A DNA stretch of 64,000 bases from JAZKAR01 sp040389065 (GCA_040389065.1 JAZKAR010000006.1:1-64000), one strand, 5' to 3'. Positions 37,245-45,386 are shown, counted from the stretch's first letter. Notes: generated by a model from the sequence alone, not told the origin. Translations and numbers: made by a program.

Positions 37245-37475
37245 TTTTTTGCAACAGAGCCCAGTAGAGCGTGGTGTAATTCACTTTAATCTCACGCTCC
37301 AACATCATTTCCTCTAAATCCCGGTAGCTGATCCCATAGCGGCAATACTAGCGAACACAACCTAAAATAATCTCACCTCGGTAATGACGCCATTTGAAAT
37401 CATTCATTTTTTTACCCGGAAATCACTACAATACTCTTAAGCATTACTTGATTACTCAGTTTTTACAACAGAGCC
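37245..37475 (-). mobile_element. IS6-family insertion sequence remnant (left end plus transposase N-terminus)
   Basis: Minus-strand reading starts with GGCTCTGTTGTAAAAA (37,475 down), the IS6-type terminal repeat. A transposase start at 37,407 gives MNDFKWRHYRGEIILGCVR, then an in-frame TAG where Trp is expected, then YCRYGISYRDLEEMMLERE. This is the recognisable IS6 N-terminus. It is cut at 37,261 by a second copy of the same end (GGCTCTGTTGCAAAAAA) in direct orientation. The element is dead: no catalytic core and a premature stop. Confidence 0.85.
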
Positions 37476-37503
37476 AACCTAAGCAATAATCGGAGTAAAT
37501 TTA

Positions 37504-37641
37504 ATGGATAAATGGGGAAGAATTCCTTTATTAAAGGAAGAAGATACGGGAAACTCGCGTTTAAAAGTTAGGCCATTTTTTATTTTTTTGATGATTTTAG
37601 TAATATTTATTAGCTTTTATGTTGTTATAAAAAATCAATAG
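37504..37641 (+). CDS. Small single-pass membrane protein (45 aa)
   Basis: ATG with GGAG eight bases upstream. It codes a hydrophilic N-half (MDKWGRIPLLKEEDTGNSRL) and one membrane helix (about 24-41, PFFIFLMILVIFISFYVV). It lies between IS remnants. Function unknown. The good ribosome site and hydrophobic helix favour a real gene, but it may be a relic. Confidence 0.45.
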   Translation: MDKWGRIPLLKEEDTGNSRLKVRPFFIFLMILVIFISFYVVIKNQ

Positions 37642-37699
37642 TGTTCGCCAAGAGGAATCAAAAGGGTCAGAATGTAGCTCCCCCAGTTTGACAGATACT

Positions 37700-37860
37700 T
37701 CATTTCAGCTCGTTCGCAAAGAACGCTACGGCCTTTTTTAGTATTTAGTATTTCAACATCCTCTTTGGATTGGGCAAGTTCACGCTTGAAGCGCTTGATT
37801 TCTTCTTCTTGTACTACCGAGGTAGCAGCTACATTATTACCATTTTGGCGTGTTGCACAA
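37700..37860 (-). pseudogene. IS3-family OrfA C-terminal remnant
   Basis: On the minus strand: TSVVQEEEIKRFKRELAQSKEDVEIL, then after a frame change LKKAVAFFANELK-stop, which is the standard leucine-zipper tail of IS3 OrfA. The frame change is explained by a 7-base tandem duplication (ATACTAA twice). No OrfB is present. The fragment directly abuts the toxin-like reading frame. Confidence 0.8.
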
Positions 37861-37881
37861 TAAAATTATCCATTTAAACAT

Positions 37882-38094
37882 TTGTTTAGATTTTTGCTGA
37901 GTTGTAGTAAGAAACTTGGTCAACGTATGAGTCTCTCAATTCGTTGGGGGGCATCACCTGCAAGAGGAGGAAAATATATTAAAGAAATTCCTAACACTAC
38001 AATGCAACATTTTAACCAATGGCTCCGGCAAATAAAATTACCTGGCTCAAATTGGAGGGTTCAAGATCCAGGTCATTTTCATATTAAAAAGTAG
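37882..38094 (+). pseudogene. Orphan C-terminal tail of a polymorphic (CdiA/Rhs-like) toxin
   Basis: Open frame from after a stop at 37,861. The recognisable part begins at LSIRWGASPARGGKYIKEIP and ends WRVQDPGHFHIKK. The PNTT...FNQWLRQ...PGSNWRVQDPGHFHI pattern resembles the extreme C-terminus of bacterial polymorphic toxin tips. No delivery domain or signal is attached: only about 55 toxin residues remain before the IS3 remnant. A possible immunity gene starts 5 bases later. The exact toxin family cannot be named. It may be a silent cassette rather than an expressed protein. Confidence 0.5.
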
Positions 38095-38099
38095 TAATA

Positions 38100-38675
38100 A
38101 TGGGAAAAATAAATCTAAAAAAAATTGGTGGCTTAGGAAAAAGCGAAAACACTTACAATGAGTATGATAGTGAAATAAGTTATGAATCATTACATTATAA
38201 ATTATCAGAAATTGCTAATTTTCTTAAACAGAATAATGAGTATGTTTGCTATATAAAAGGTATGGGAGCTCATCCTAAAGAAACTTATAAAAAATTAGCT
38301 AAAGTAAATGGAATTGAAGTGGTTTTTAATAGATCTTTGCTACCGAAATATATGTATATTTTTAGCTTGATAATTGCTAGTTATGAAGGTCTTATTAGAA
38401 TTATTGATCCAAATAAACTAGAGGATGCATTTTTAAAACTGATTGAGTGTTCAATGGCAGGGATTTATATTTTTCATAACTCAGGTGAAGCTGAATTTAA
38501 AAAAAACGTAATAAATTCTTTAGGTAAAAAAGAATTTGATTTTGGTATTAAAGAAAATATGGATTATTTTTTCTATATAGTAGATGCAGATAACTTGGAA
38601 TCATCCACAGGAATGTATGAGATAGTTTCTTATGGAATCGATTGTAAAATTACTAACTTTGTTAAAGGCTTATAA
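38100..38675 (+). CDS. Probable immunity protein for the adjacent toxin tail
   Basis: A 191-residue cytoplasmic protein, AT-rich in codon use, starting 5 bases after the toxin-tail stop. No known motif was recognised. A mixed alpha/beta pattern and acidic composition fit immunity proteins of contact-dependent or Rhs systems. The role is inferred from position and size only. It appears intact, unlike the toxin part. Confidence 0.5.
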   Translation: MGKINLKKIGGLGKSENTYNEYDSEISYESLHYKLSEIANFLKQNNEYVCYIKGMGAHPKETYKKLAKVNGIEVVFNRSLLPKYMYIFSLIIASYEGLIRIIDPNKLEDAFLKLIECSMAGIYIFHNSGEAEFKKNVINSLGKKEFDFGIKENMDYFFYIVDADNLESSTGMYEIVSYGIDCKITNFVKGL

Positions 38676-38918
38676 TCATTTAATAAAAATTAATAAACGT
38701 GCAGCGCAATGAAAATTAGATTTTACAACTAACCTCCATTTAGTAAATATGAGGTGTTAATTTTTTAATAAGTGCAAATAATTATCTTTTTTAGGATGAT
38801 TTTTACAAATCAAAGGGGGGCAGAATGGATTGATGTTAAGCCAAAATATCCAATCCATTTTTATTAACTCGATTGAACGATTTAAGCGATAAGTTAGTGA
38901 TATTTTAATATTAGAGGC

Positions 38919-39191
38919 ATTAAATTTTTAATCGCTATTTCTTCACTACTATGCTCAATGAATATATTAGCCCAAACACCTTTAAATAACACGGTGCCTG
39001 ATAGTAAAAATCCAAACATGGAAAACTATTGCGATCCAGTACAGAATGCCGATGTATTAGCAAAAATTCGTGATTACGAAAAAAAACTTGAAGGTTTGCA
39101 GCCTATGGATGCGAAAGCCTTAGAAGTAAAAGAGAAAATTTCTAAGCAAGTGCGTAAATTAAAATGTACTTATCGCCCAATAGCTGAGTGA
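38919..39191 (+). CDS. Small secreted protein, start codon unclear
   Basis: The frame contains KFLIAISSLLCSMNILAQ, a typical signal peptide, preceded by an ATT at 38,919 rather than ATG, with AGAGG very close upstream. The alternative is the ATG at 38,958, which would remove the signal peptide. The mature part (about 70 residues) has two Cys (NYCDPV, LKCTYRP) that may form a disulfide and a charged helix (VLAKIRDYEKKLEGL). It is followed by 8 bases and the frameshifted secreted-protein gene, so the two may be co-transcribed. No family recognised. Confidence 0.5.
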   Translation: MKFLIAISSLLCSMNILAQTPLNNTVPDSKNPNMENYCDPVQNADVLAKIRDYEKKLEGLQPMDAKALEVKEKISKQVRKLKCTYRPIAE

Positions 39192-39199
39192 GAACAATC

Positions 39200-39567
39200 A
39201 TGAAAAAATTATTACAGTCATTTTTTTAGCTACTTTGCTAGCGAATGGCATAACTTCAGCTTTTGCCTCGAATCAATACGCAGCTAGAATTACTATTCTC
39301 AGAGGGTATCAAACTTACCCTAATCAACCTGCTGATGGCGTTATGTATTTTATGCTAGAAAATAATGGCACTCGAGGGGCATTACCGGCGTGCGCTACTC
39401 AGGGTTGTGGTGGATGGTTAAAGTCACGGGTGATCGTCAATCTGAATCTAAACAAGCAAAGTATGCTTATGATGGCTTATGCGCAAGGGCTTCCAATCTA
39501 TGTTTACGGATCAGGCCAATGTGCAAGTGGTAACGAAGTAGTTAGTGATATTGGTTTTGGTGGATAG
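39200..39567 (+). pseudogene. Small secreted beta-rich protein with frameshift in a poly-T tract
   Basis: ATG at 39,200 gives MKKLLQSFF and then a stop, because a T7 run (39,221-39,227) puts the rest out of frame. One extra T would give MKKLLQSFF followed by LATLLANGITSAFA, a perfect signal peptide, joined to a roughly 98-residue mature domain with three Cys. The mature part contains VYGSGQC near the end. The protein belongs with the 37,033-37,232 fragment. The layout recalls small secreted proteins compared with AB5-toxin B-like folds, which is speculation. It could be phase-variable, decayed, or a homopolymer sequencing error. Confidence 0.6.
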
Positions 39568-39720
39568 GTTTTTGATAGCAAAGTGGCTGAAAAAAGAGAA
39601 TTTAGGAGCAAATCTTGCTATTGAGTAAACAAAGAATTAAGCTAAAACTATCAGCCCTCTCTTATCAGCAAAACTTAGCAATTTAAGCGAAGGGCTAGCA
39701 GAATTTTTTAATACTTAATA

Positions 39721-41010
39721 TTAGCCTCCCCAAAATTTTATTAAATCGGAATAGGTTTCTTTATTTCTAAGCACAGTAAAATCATTAGGGCTAGTATAAC
39801 CAATTACTTTAGGTACATTGCGGCTACAATGGCGACTCCAAAGATTAATGGTATTGGCGCCAGCATCATGAACAATAATATAATCGCCAGAATGAATTTC
39901 AGGAGTAATGATATTTCTTCCTACAATATCACCTGCAAAACATAAGGGGCCTGCAATATCCCAAACGCTAGAATTTTCAGTTTTTGGTTTTAGCTCTGCA
40001 TCTAATACTGAGAATTTATGATGATTGTTGTCAGGTGTATAACATTCTCTTAAAAATAAATCTGCACCAACATGCATAATGGCCATATTTTTACCAGGTT
40101 GTTTCTTAATATACTCTACAGTACTTGCTACCCATCCAATAGGGGCACTGTAAAATCTGCCAAACTCAGTAATGATCTTAAACATATTAAAAATATTGGG
40201 GCACTTTAAGGAAATATCATTAGCATAGCTTTCCATATCGCACTGAATCTCATTCTCTTTGTAAGCGATAGGAAAACCGCCGCCAATATCGAGTACGTTT
40301 ATTCTATTAGAGTAGCCAGAATCTTTTAAGATAGTATTTATTTCTAAAGCTAAGTCATAAATAATTTTTATACCTTCTACCATCTGGCTAATATCCATTC
40401 CTTGGCTGCCTGAATGAACATGTATTCCTGTAAGCCACGGGTAGCGTTTAAATGATTCTATAATTTCTTCTTTATAATATTTAATGGGCACACCAAATTT
40501 GGAATATTCGCCAGCGGTACTTAGTGCTTCTATTTTACCAGAACCTATTTGAGGGTTAATGCGTAAGGCAATTGTATTTTTTATCTGACCATCAATTATT
40601 TTATCTAGTCGTTTGAGTTCTTCAATATTATCAGCATTTATATGTAGGCCATACTCAATAGATTTTTTTAATTCTTTTATTGTTTTGGCAGGGCAATCAT
40701 AAACAATATTGCTTGGGTGCGCTCCACTAGCTAAGGCAATTTCAACTTCTCCCATAGAGGCAGCTTCAAGGCCCATATCAGCTTTAATACATTCATTTAA
40801 AAATCCGATAAGAGGATTTGTTTTTATGGCAACGGTATGCAAAAAATTTTCTGGAAAAGAATTTTTTACATAATTTAATCTTTTTTTTAATCTAGAAAAA
40901 TCAAAAAATAGTACGCTTGTATCATCTTCATCAATGAGTCCTTTTTTTCTTGCATTCAATAAAACTGTTGATATTTCATCGATAGTTATTTGGTTCGTCA
41001 AAACACTCAT
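39721..41010 (-). CDS. Type III (alanine-racemase-fold) PLP decarboxylase, LysA/ODC-like
   Basis: A 429-residue PLP enzyme of the ornithine/diaminopimelate decarboxylase superfamily. The Schiff-base Lys is in HTVAIKTNP (about 63). Other motifs are GIHVHSGSQGMD, LDIGGGFP (phosphate loop), ITEFGRFYSAP and the catalytic Cys region GPLCFAGD. The late segment has HDAGANTINLWSRHCSR, not the DAGAY usual for LysA. This variation puts it in the branch of unassigned decarboxylases rather than true LysA. A divergent LysR regulator probably controls it. Substrate unknown. Confidence 0.8.
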   Translation of the reverse strand: MSVLTNQITIDEISTVLLNARKKGLIDEDDTSVLFFDFSRLKKRLNYVKNSFPENFLHTVAIKTNPLIGFLNECIKADMGLEAASMGEVEIALASGAHPSNIVYDCPAKTIKELKKSIEYGLHINADNIEELKRLDKIIDGQIKNTIALRINPQIGSGKIEALSTAGEYSKFGVPIKYYKEEIIESFKRYPWLTGIHVHSGSQGMDISQMVEGIKIIYDLALEINTILKDSGYSNRINVLDIGGGFPIAYKENEIQCDMESYANDISLKCPNIFNMFKIITEFGRFYSAPIGWVASTVEYIKKQPGKNMAIMHVGADLFLRECYTPDNNHHKFSVLDAELKPKTENSSVWDIAGPLCFAGDIVGRNIITPEIHSGDYIIVHDAGANTINLWSRHCSRNVPKVIGYTSPNDFTVLRNKETYSDLIKFWGG

Positions 41011-41216
41011 ATTTTACCTATACAATTTATCGCTGTGATCATTATTAAAACTAGATGTCTTAAAATTTTAAACTCTATTGATTGTTATTATAGGTATATA
41101 TAAATTTTATTGATAATGCATATTTCAATATGGCTATGTTGAATTTGTAATGGCGATTATGCACTAAGTGTTTTAAAAGAAACCTATACTACACTCTCAC
41201 TCATGCCAAATGCATT

Positions 41217-41233
41217 CAGCATAAACTATGCTG
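41217..41233. promoter_or_regulatory. Candidate LysR operator
   Basis: CAGCAT-aaact-ATGCTG is an interrupted palindrome in the 352-base divergent region between the decarboxylase and the LysR gene. A second dyad (CACTCTCAC at 41,192-41,200 with GTGAGAGAGTG near 41,273) surrounds it. Confidence 0.45.
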
Positions 41234-41362
41234 TTATGTTCTTTTAATGTAAGTGCTTGGATTGATTTTTGGTGTGAGAGAGTGAGACAGTAAAGCAAAT
41301 AGATGTATTAGCTCAGCGAAAAAATTAATTAAATTGATACTAAATAATAAGGATAAGCAACC

Positions 41363-42238
41363 ATGCGCTTAAGACATATTGATATTTTTCATGCCATTAT
41401 GTTAACGAAATCAGTTAGTGGAGCAGCTAAAGTATTAAATATGACTCAACCTGCAGCAACACGATTATTGCAACATGCAGAATACCATTTGGGTTTTAGG
41501 TTATTTGAAAGATCAAATCAGCGATTATTGCCAACCGAAGAAGCAGAAATATTATTTCCTGAAGCTCAGGCAGCCTATTTACATGTAGAGCGATTTGAGC
41601 GTTTAGCAAAACAAATGAAGCGTGATTTAGGCGATCAATTAACGATTTCAATAGCAACCAGCTTAGCGCATTCTTTTCTGCCTCCCATACTTGCCGAATT
41701 ACAGAAAAAATTCCCAACCGCCAAAATCAAAATAGGAACAGGCGACTCAAATACTATTTGTCAGGATATTGTTGATCACTATGCCGATGCTGGTATTGTA
41801 TACGCGCCCTCTACTATTCCGAGCAGTCTGGAAGCGATTATCTTATATGAAAGCCAGTTATATTGTATTTACCCTTCTTCTTGGGGAGTTATTTCTTCAT
41901 TACCAGCTGGCTTATTCAATTATCCTATGATTAAGATACAGGAAGATGATCCCTTATCTAACATCATGGCACAGTTTGAGCCGTCTTTAAAATCAACACC
42001 GCTAGTATCAGCCCATAATCGCCCATTGATACTAAAAATGATTGAACAGGGAATGGGATGGTCTATTCTAGATAAAGAAAATATTGAATCTTATGTACAA
42101 AACTCACACGCTATTTGTTGCGAGCCACTATCAAGTTTACCATCCTCTCAAGTAGTTTTTCTGGCCCCTCTGCAACGCGTTAAAAATTCAATGCTTGATG
42201 TCTTTTTAAACGCCTGTATTAAGGTGAATCAAAAATAA
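41363..42238 (+). CDS. LysR-type regulator
   Basis: A 291-residue regulator. The N-terminal winged helix (about 1-60, LRHIDIFHAIMLTKSVSGAAKVLNMTQPAATRLLQHAE) resembles the LysR/ArgP-like subgroup that controls amino-acid genes. The effector domain covers about 90-285. AAGGA precedes the ATG. It is divergent from the PLP decarboxylase, its probable target. Confidence 0.88.
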   Translation: MRLRHIDIFHAIMLTKSVSGAAKVLNMTQPAATRLLQHAEYHLGFRLFERSNQRLLPTEEAEILFPEAQAAYLHVERFERLAKQMKRDLGDQLTISIATSLAHSFLPPILAELQKKFPTAKIKIGTGDSNTICQDIVDHYADAGIVYAPSTIPSSLEAIILYESQLYCIYPSSWGVISSLPAGLFNYPMIKIQEDDPLSNIMAQFEPSLKSTPLVSAHNRPLILKMIEQGMGWSILDKENIESYVQNSHAICCEPLSSLPSSQVVFLAPLQRVKNSMLDVFLNACIKVNQK

Positions 42239-42305
42239 TAGCGAAAACAAAAGATACTAATAAACGATTTATGTATTCTAAATACCTTCTTTTTTCATCT
42301 TGTTA

Positions 42306-42335
42306 TTTACCTAATCACTTTTTTAATGCTATTAT
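42306..42335 (+). promoter_or_regulatory. Probable promoter of the leader-rtcB-prfH unit
   Basis: TTTACC (42,306-42,311) and TATTAT (42,330-42,335) are 18 bases apart. TGC before the -10 makes it an extended -10. Transcription would start near 42,342, about 40 nt before the leader ORF. Confidence 0.45.
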
Positions 42336-42380
42336 CCACCTCCAATTTTAATCAACCTATTGCAAAGAAGGAGAAAACCG

Positions 42381-42419
42381 ATGCAACAGTTTATTTCTCT
42401 TACTGCAAACCACGGTTAG
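42381..42419 (+). CDS. Candidate leader peptide MQQFISLTANHG
   Basis: ATG with a consensus AAGGAG exactly seven bases upstream, the best ribosome site in this region. It codes 12 residues and ends in TAG. The last four sense codons and the stop lie in the 5' arm of a hairpin that precedes rtcB. The rtcB start itself has only a weak site. The pattern suggests a translated regulatory leader. No homologous leader is known to me. Confidence 0.5.
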   Translation: MQQFISLTANHG

Positions 42420-42474
42420 GTTAATCGCGCTTTTTTTCTATAATATTCTCGCATTGCTCCTAATCATGGTTTGC
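42405..42474 (+). promoter_or_regulatory. Hairpin overlapping the leader stop codon
   Basis: GCAAACCACGGTTAGG (42,405-42,420) pairs with CCTAATCATGGTTTGC (42,459-42,474): 14 Watson-Crick pairs, one G-U and one C-A mismatch, with a 38-base loop that contains a T7 run. A ribosome halted near the leader stop would keep the 5' arm single-stranded. Confidence 0.55.
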
Positions 42475-42514
42475 CACATCAGCATTTTTTAATTTCTGAT
42501 TTGGATTTATTTTT

Positions 42515-43654
42515 ATGGGCAATTACGTTCAAAAATTATCTGAGGGCGTTACATTAATCGCCTCAGACGATACATGGATCGAAGGCGAAGCGATCCAACA
42601 ACTTCACACTACGTCTAAACTCCCTGGCATGCGGTATGTTGCAGGTATGCCTGATTTGCATCCTGGTCGAGGCTACCCTGTTGGTGCTGCATTTTTTTCT
42701 ACCGGCTATTTTTATCCAGCATTGATAGGTAATGATATTGGTTGCGGAATGTCGTTATGGAAAACAAATATCGATGTTAATAAGGTAGGTATTCAAAAAC
42801 TAGAAAAGCGACTGGGTAATATAGATGGGGCTTTAGATGAATCATGGCGTACCCTGATTTCTGAGTTAGCGCCTGTTCATACGCCTTATCACGCTTCTTT
42901 AGGCACTATTGGCGGCGGTAATCATTTTGCTGAATTACAGCGAATCGATGAGATTTATGATGAGACCGCACTACAAGCATTACAGTTGGATAAAAAGCAG
43001 CTTTTATTACTCGTACATAGCGGGTCGCGCGGGTTAGGCCAGGCTATTTTGCGTGATCATGTTGAGCGCCATCAGCATCATGGTTTGGCGTGTGGCAGTG
43101 ATGACGCAGTAAGTTATTTAACGAATCATGCGGGCGCACTGCATTTTGCTGAGGCAAATCGTGAGTTAATTGCGCGTCGTATTTTAGAACGATTGAATAC
43201 AACAGGTTCAAAGCTTGTAGATGTGCACCACAATTTACTGCAAGCTGCTACGCTTTATGGTGAGGAAGGATGGCTACATCGTAAAGGTGCTACTCCCTCT
43301 GATGCAGGCTTGGTCATTATTCCTGGCTCTCGCGGTGACTTTAGTTATCTGGTAGCTCCTGTTTCTAGTGAAGAAAGCCTTTTTTCTTTAGCACATGGTG
43401 CAGGCAGAAAATGGATGCGTAGCCAATGCAAAGATCGTTTAAGTAAACGTTACACGTTAGAGCAACTTAACCGAACAAAGCTAGGTAGCTACGTGGTTTG
43501 CCAAGATCGTGCGCTTATTTACGAAGAAGCACCCGAGGCGTATAAACCGATTGATAACATTATTAGTACCTTAAAGCACGCTGAACTCATTCACATTATT
43601 GCTCGGCTAAAACCTCTTCTTACGTATAAAACACGTGGAGGGTGTTGCGAATGA
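42515..43654 (+). CDS. rtcB: RtcB-family RNA ligase (RtcB2 type, paired with PrfH)
   Basis: A 379-residue GTP/Mn-dependent ligase that joins 2',3'-cyclic-phosphate or 3'-phosphate RNA ends to 5'-OH ends. Conserved metal and GTP motifs are present: MPDLHPGRGYPVGAAF, GNDIGCGMSLWKT (metal Cys), GTIGGGNHFAELQ, LLVHSGSRGLGQ, HHNLLQ, PGSRGDFSYL and LAHGAGRKWMRS (His that becomes guanylated). It is shorter than E. coli RtcB (408). The overlap with prfH (ATGA) identifies the RtcB2-PrfH repair pair, known for resealing 16S rRNA cut in the decoding centre. Confidence 0.93.
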   Translation: MGNYVQKLSEGVTLIASDDTWIEGEAIQQLHTTSKLPGMRYVAGMPDLHPGRGYPVGAAFFSTGYFYPALIGNDIGCGMSLWKTNIDVNKVGIQKLEKRLGNIDGALDESWRTLISELAPVHTPYHASLGTIGGGNHFAELQRIDEIYDETALQALQLDKKQLLLLVHSGSRGLGQAILRDHVERHQHHGLACGSDDAVSYLTNHAGALHFAEANRELIARRILERLNTTGSKLVDVHHNLLQAATLYGEEGWLHRKGATPSDAGLVIIPGSRGDFSYLVAPVSSEESLFSLAHGAGRKWMRSQCKDRLSKRYTLEQLNRTKLGSYVVCQDRALIYEEAPEAYKPIDNIISTLKHAELIHIIARLKPLLTYKTRGGCCE

Positions 43655-44274
43655 TTTTGCTTCAATTTTCTGCAGCACAAGGGCCTGATGAATGCTGTTT
43701 AGCGGTTACAAAAGCAATGCGCTATTTTATAAACGAAGCCTTGCAGGCAGAGGTTAAGGTAGATATCGCTGAGCAAGAAAATGGTAACCATTCAGGTACA
43801 TTTCGCTCGGTTTTGCTTAGTTTAGAAGGAAATAACGAAGAAAAGTTAGCAAATGATTGGGCAGGTACACTCCAGTGGATATGTAGCAGCCCATATCGCT
43901 CTCGGCATCTACGCAAAAACTGGTTTATCGGTGTTGCACGCTGTGAGTCTCCCGCTCCCAGCTTGGTTAGCGAAATTTATTTTGAAACAATGCGTGCGTC
44001 TGGCCCTGGTGGCCAACATATTAACAAAACAGAAACAGCTGTTCGGGCAACTCATATTGCTACAGGCATTAGCGTTAAAGTACAGTCTGAACGAAGCCAG
44101 CATGCTAATAAAAAGCTAGCTGTAAGCCTAGTTGCACATAAGTTGGCGTGTAGAGAGAAAGAGATAGGTAATGTTCAACGTGCAGATCGGCGGTTAATGC
44201 ATTATCAGTTAGAGCGTGGGAACCCTAAGAAGATTTTTAAGGGTGAAGCGTTTATTTTAATGCCTATGGTATGA
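43651..44274 (+). CDS. prfH: Peptide chain release factor homologue PrfH
   Basis: About 207 residues from the ATG at 43,651, which overlaps the rtcB stop (ATGA) and follows GGAGGG. The release-factor catalytic GGQ is in RASGPGGQHINKTETAVRATH. VQSERSQHANKKLAVSLV follows, as in RF-type domain 3. It lacks the N-terminal domain 1 and the standard codon-reading tip of RF1/RF2. PrfH is thought to enter damaged ribosomes and free the decoding centre for RtcB. It is full length, unlike the broken copy of laboratory E. coli. Confidence 0.94.
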   Translation: MILLQFSAAQGPDECCLAVTKAMRYFINEALQAEVKVDIAEQENGNHSGTFRSVLLSLEGNNEEKLANDWAGTLQWICSSPYRSRHLRKNWFIGVARCESPAPSLVSEIYFETMRASGPGGQHINKTETAVRATHIATGISVKVQSERSQHANKKLAVSLVAHKLACREKEIGNVQRADRRLMHYQLERGNPKKIFKGEAFILMPMV

Positions 44275-44306
44275 GTTAGAGGTAAGGCGCATGCAGGGTG
44301 GCAAAC

Positions 44307-45206
44307 CTATACAATTTTCTGTAACCGTTTAATATCACTAATCGGTGGCAGTCCAAATAACCGTGCATATTCGCGGCTGAATTGTGAAGGGCTTTCGTAG
44401 CCTACTTGAAATGCCACTTTTGCTGCATCCATTCCCTGTGCACTTAATAGATAGCGTGCCTCCTGTAGTCGTATTTGTTTTTGGTATTGCAGGGGGCTCA
44501 TGGTGGTAACACGCTTAAAATGTTGATGAAATGACGAGGGGCTCATGCTGGCAACTTCGGCAAGTTCTTCAACTCTAACGGCTCTCGAGTAATTACTTCT
44601 TATAAATTCAATAGCTTTTGCAATGCGTTGAGTTTGGCTGCCTGCAATACCCAATTGTTGTATAACACCTCCGTATGTGGATGTTAGAAGGCGATACAAA
44701 ATCTCACGAATAATGGCAGGTGCCAGAATAAGACAATCGTTCTTATCTTCTAAAGTACGCATTAGCCTTAAAAAAGCATCTGTTAAATCTGGTTTGACCT
44801 GTTCTACAAAGAAACCTTTTTCTAAAGGATGAGGAGCGGTTGCAGCCAAGTTTAATGCGGTGATGATCTCATAAATTAGATTAGGCTCAATCGTTAATAC
44901 CAGGCAAAGGTAGGGCTGTTCTGGTGTAGCCTGGGTAACTTGGCCTGAAACAGGTAAATCAATAGAGGTAACCAAATATTGGGTTGAGCTGTAGCTATAT
45001 TGCTGATTTGCTACCAGTATTTCTTTTTTACCTTGAACAATAAAACATAAATAGGGTTTATAAACATTATGAATTCGCTCAGTTATATGATTACTTCGGG
45101 CGATCTGTAAAGAAGCGAGCGGAGTGTCGTGTAAGCCTTCTTGTGAGCACCATTGTAGAGTGCGTTGAATTAACTCATCAGGTATTACACACGCTATTTC
45201 ACTCAT
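44307..45206 (-). CDS. AraC-family regulator with AraC_N cupin domain
   Basis: A 299-residue regulator from the ATG at 45,206, preceded by AAGGGA; the frame is open farther upstream but without a site. The N-terminal AraC_N cupin domain covers about 30-165. Two C-terminal helix-turn-helix motifs cover about 200-295 (VRVEELAEVASMSPSSFHQHFKRVT, AAKVAFQVGYESPSQFSREYARLFG). It is divergent from a short-chain dehydrogenase with which this regulator type is often paired; a YqhC-like arrangement is likely. Confidence 0.9.
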   Translation of the reverse strand: MSEIACVIPDELIQRTLQWCSQEGLHDTPLASLQIARSNHITERIHNVYKPYLCFIVQGKKEILVANQQYSYSSTQYLVTSIDLPVSGQVTQATPEQPYLCLVLTIEPNLIYEIITALNLAATAPHPLEKGFFVEQVKPDLTDAFLRLMRTLEDKNDCLILAPAIIREILYRLLTSTYGGVIQQLGIAGSQTQRIAKAIEFIRSNYSRAVRVEELAEVASMSPSSFHQHFKRVTTMSPLQYQKQIRLQEARYLLSAQGMDAAKVAFQVGYESPSQFSREYARLFGLPPISDIKRLQKIV

Positions 45207-45386
45207 AGTGATCCCTTTTAATGTATCGCAACTTTGTATTAATGATAAAACACTTATTTGAATAGATAGCCTAAAAATACTATTGTTTGTAGGATTAGGC
45301 AATAAATTTGAAGAAACAATCTACTGCTTATATTGCCTCTCCATCTATATTAAAAGTGTAAAGACAATATTTTATTGGAGATAATA

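Noticed and set aside
42439..42444. TATAAT inside the loop of the rtcB leader hairpin as a promoter for rtcB
   Set aside because: No acceptable -35 at the right distance; kept only as a possible alternative start that would refute the leader model.
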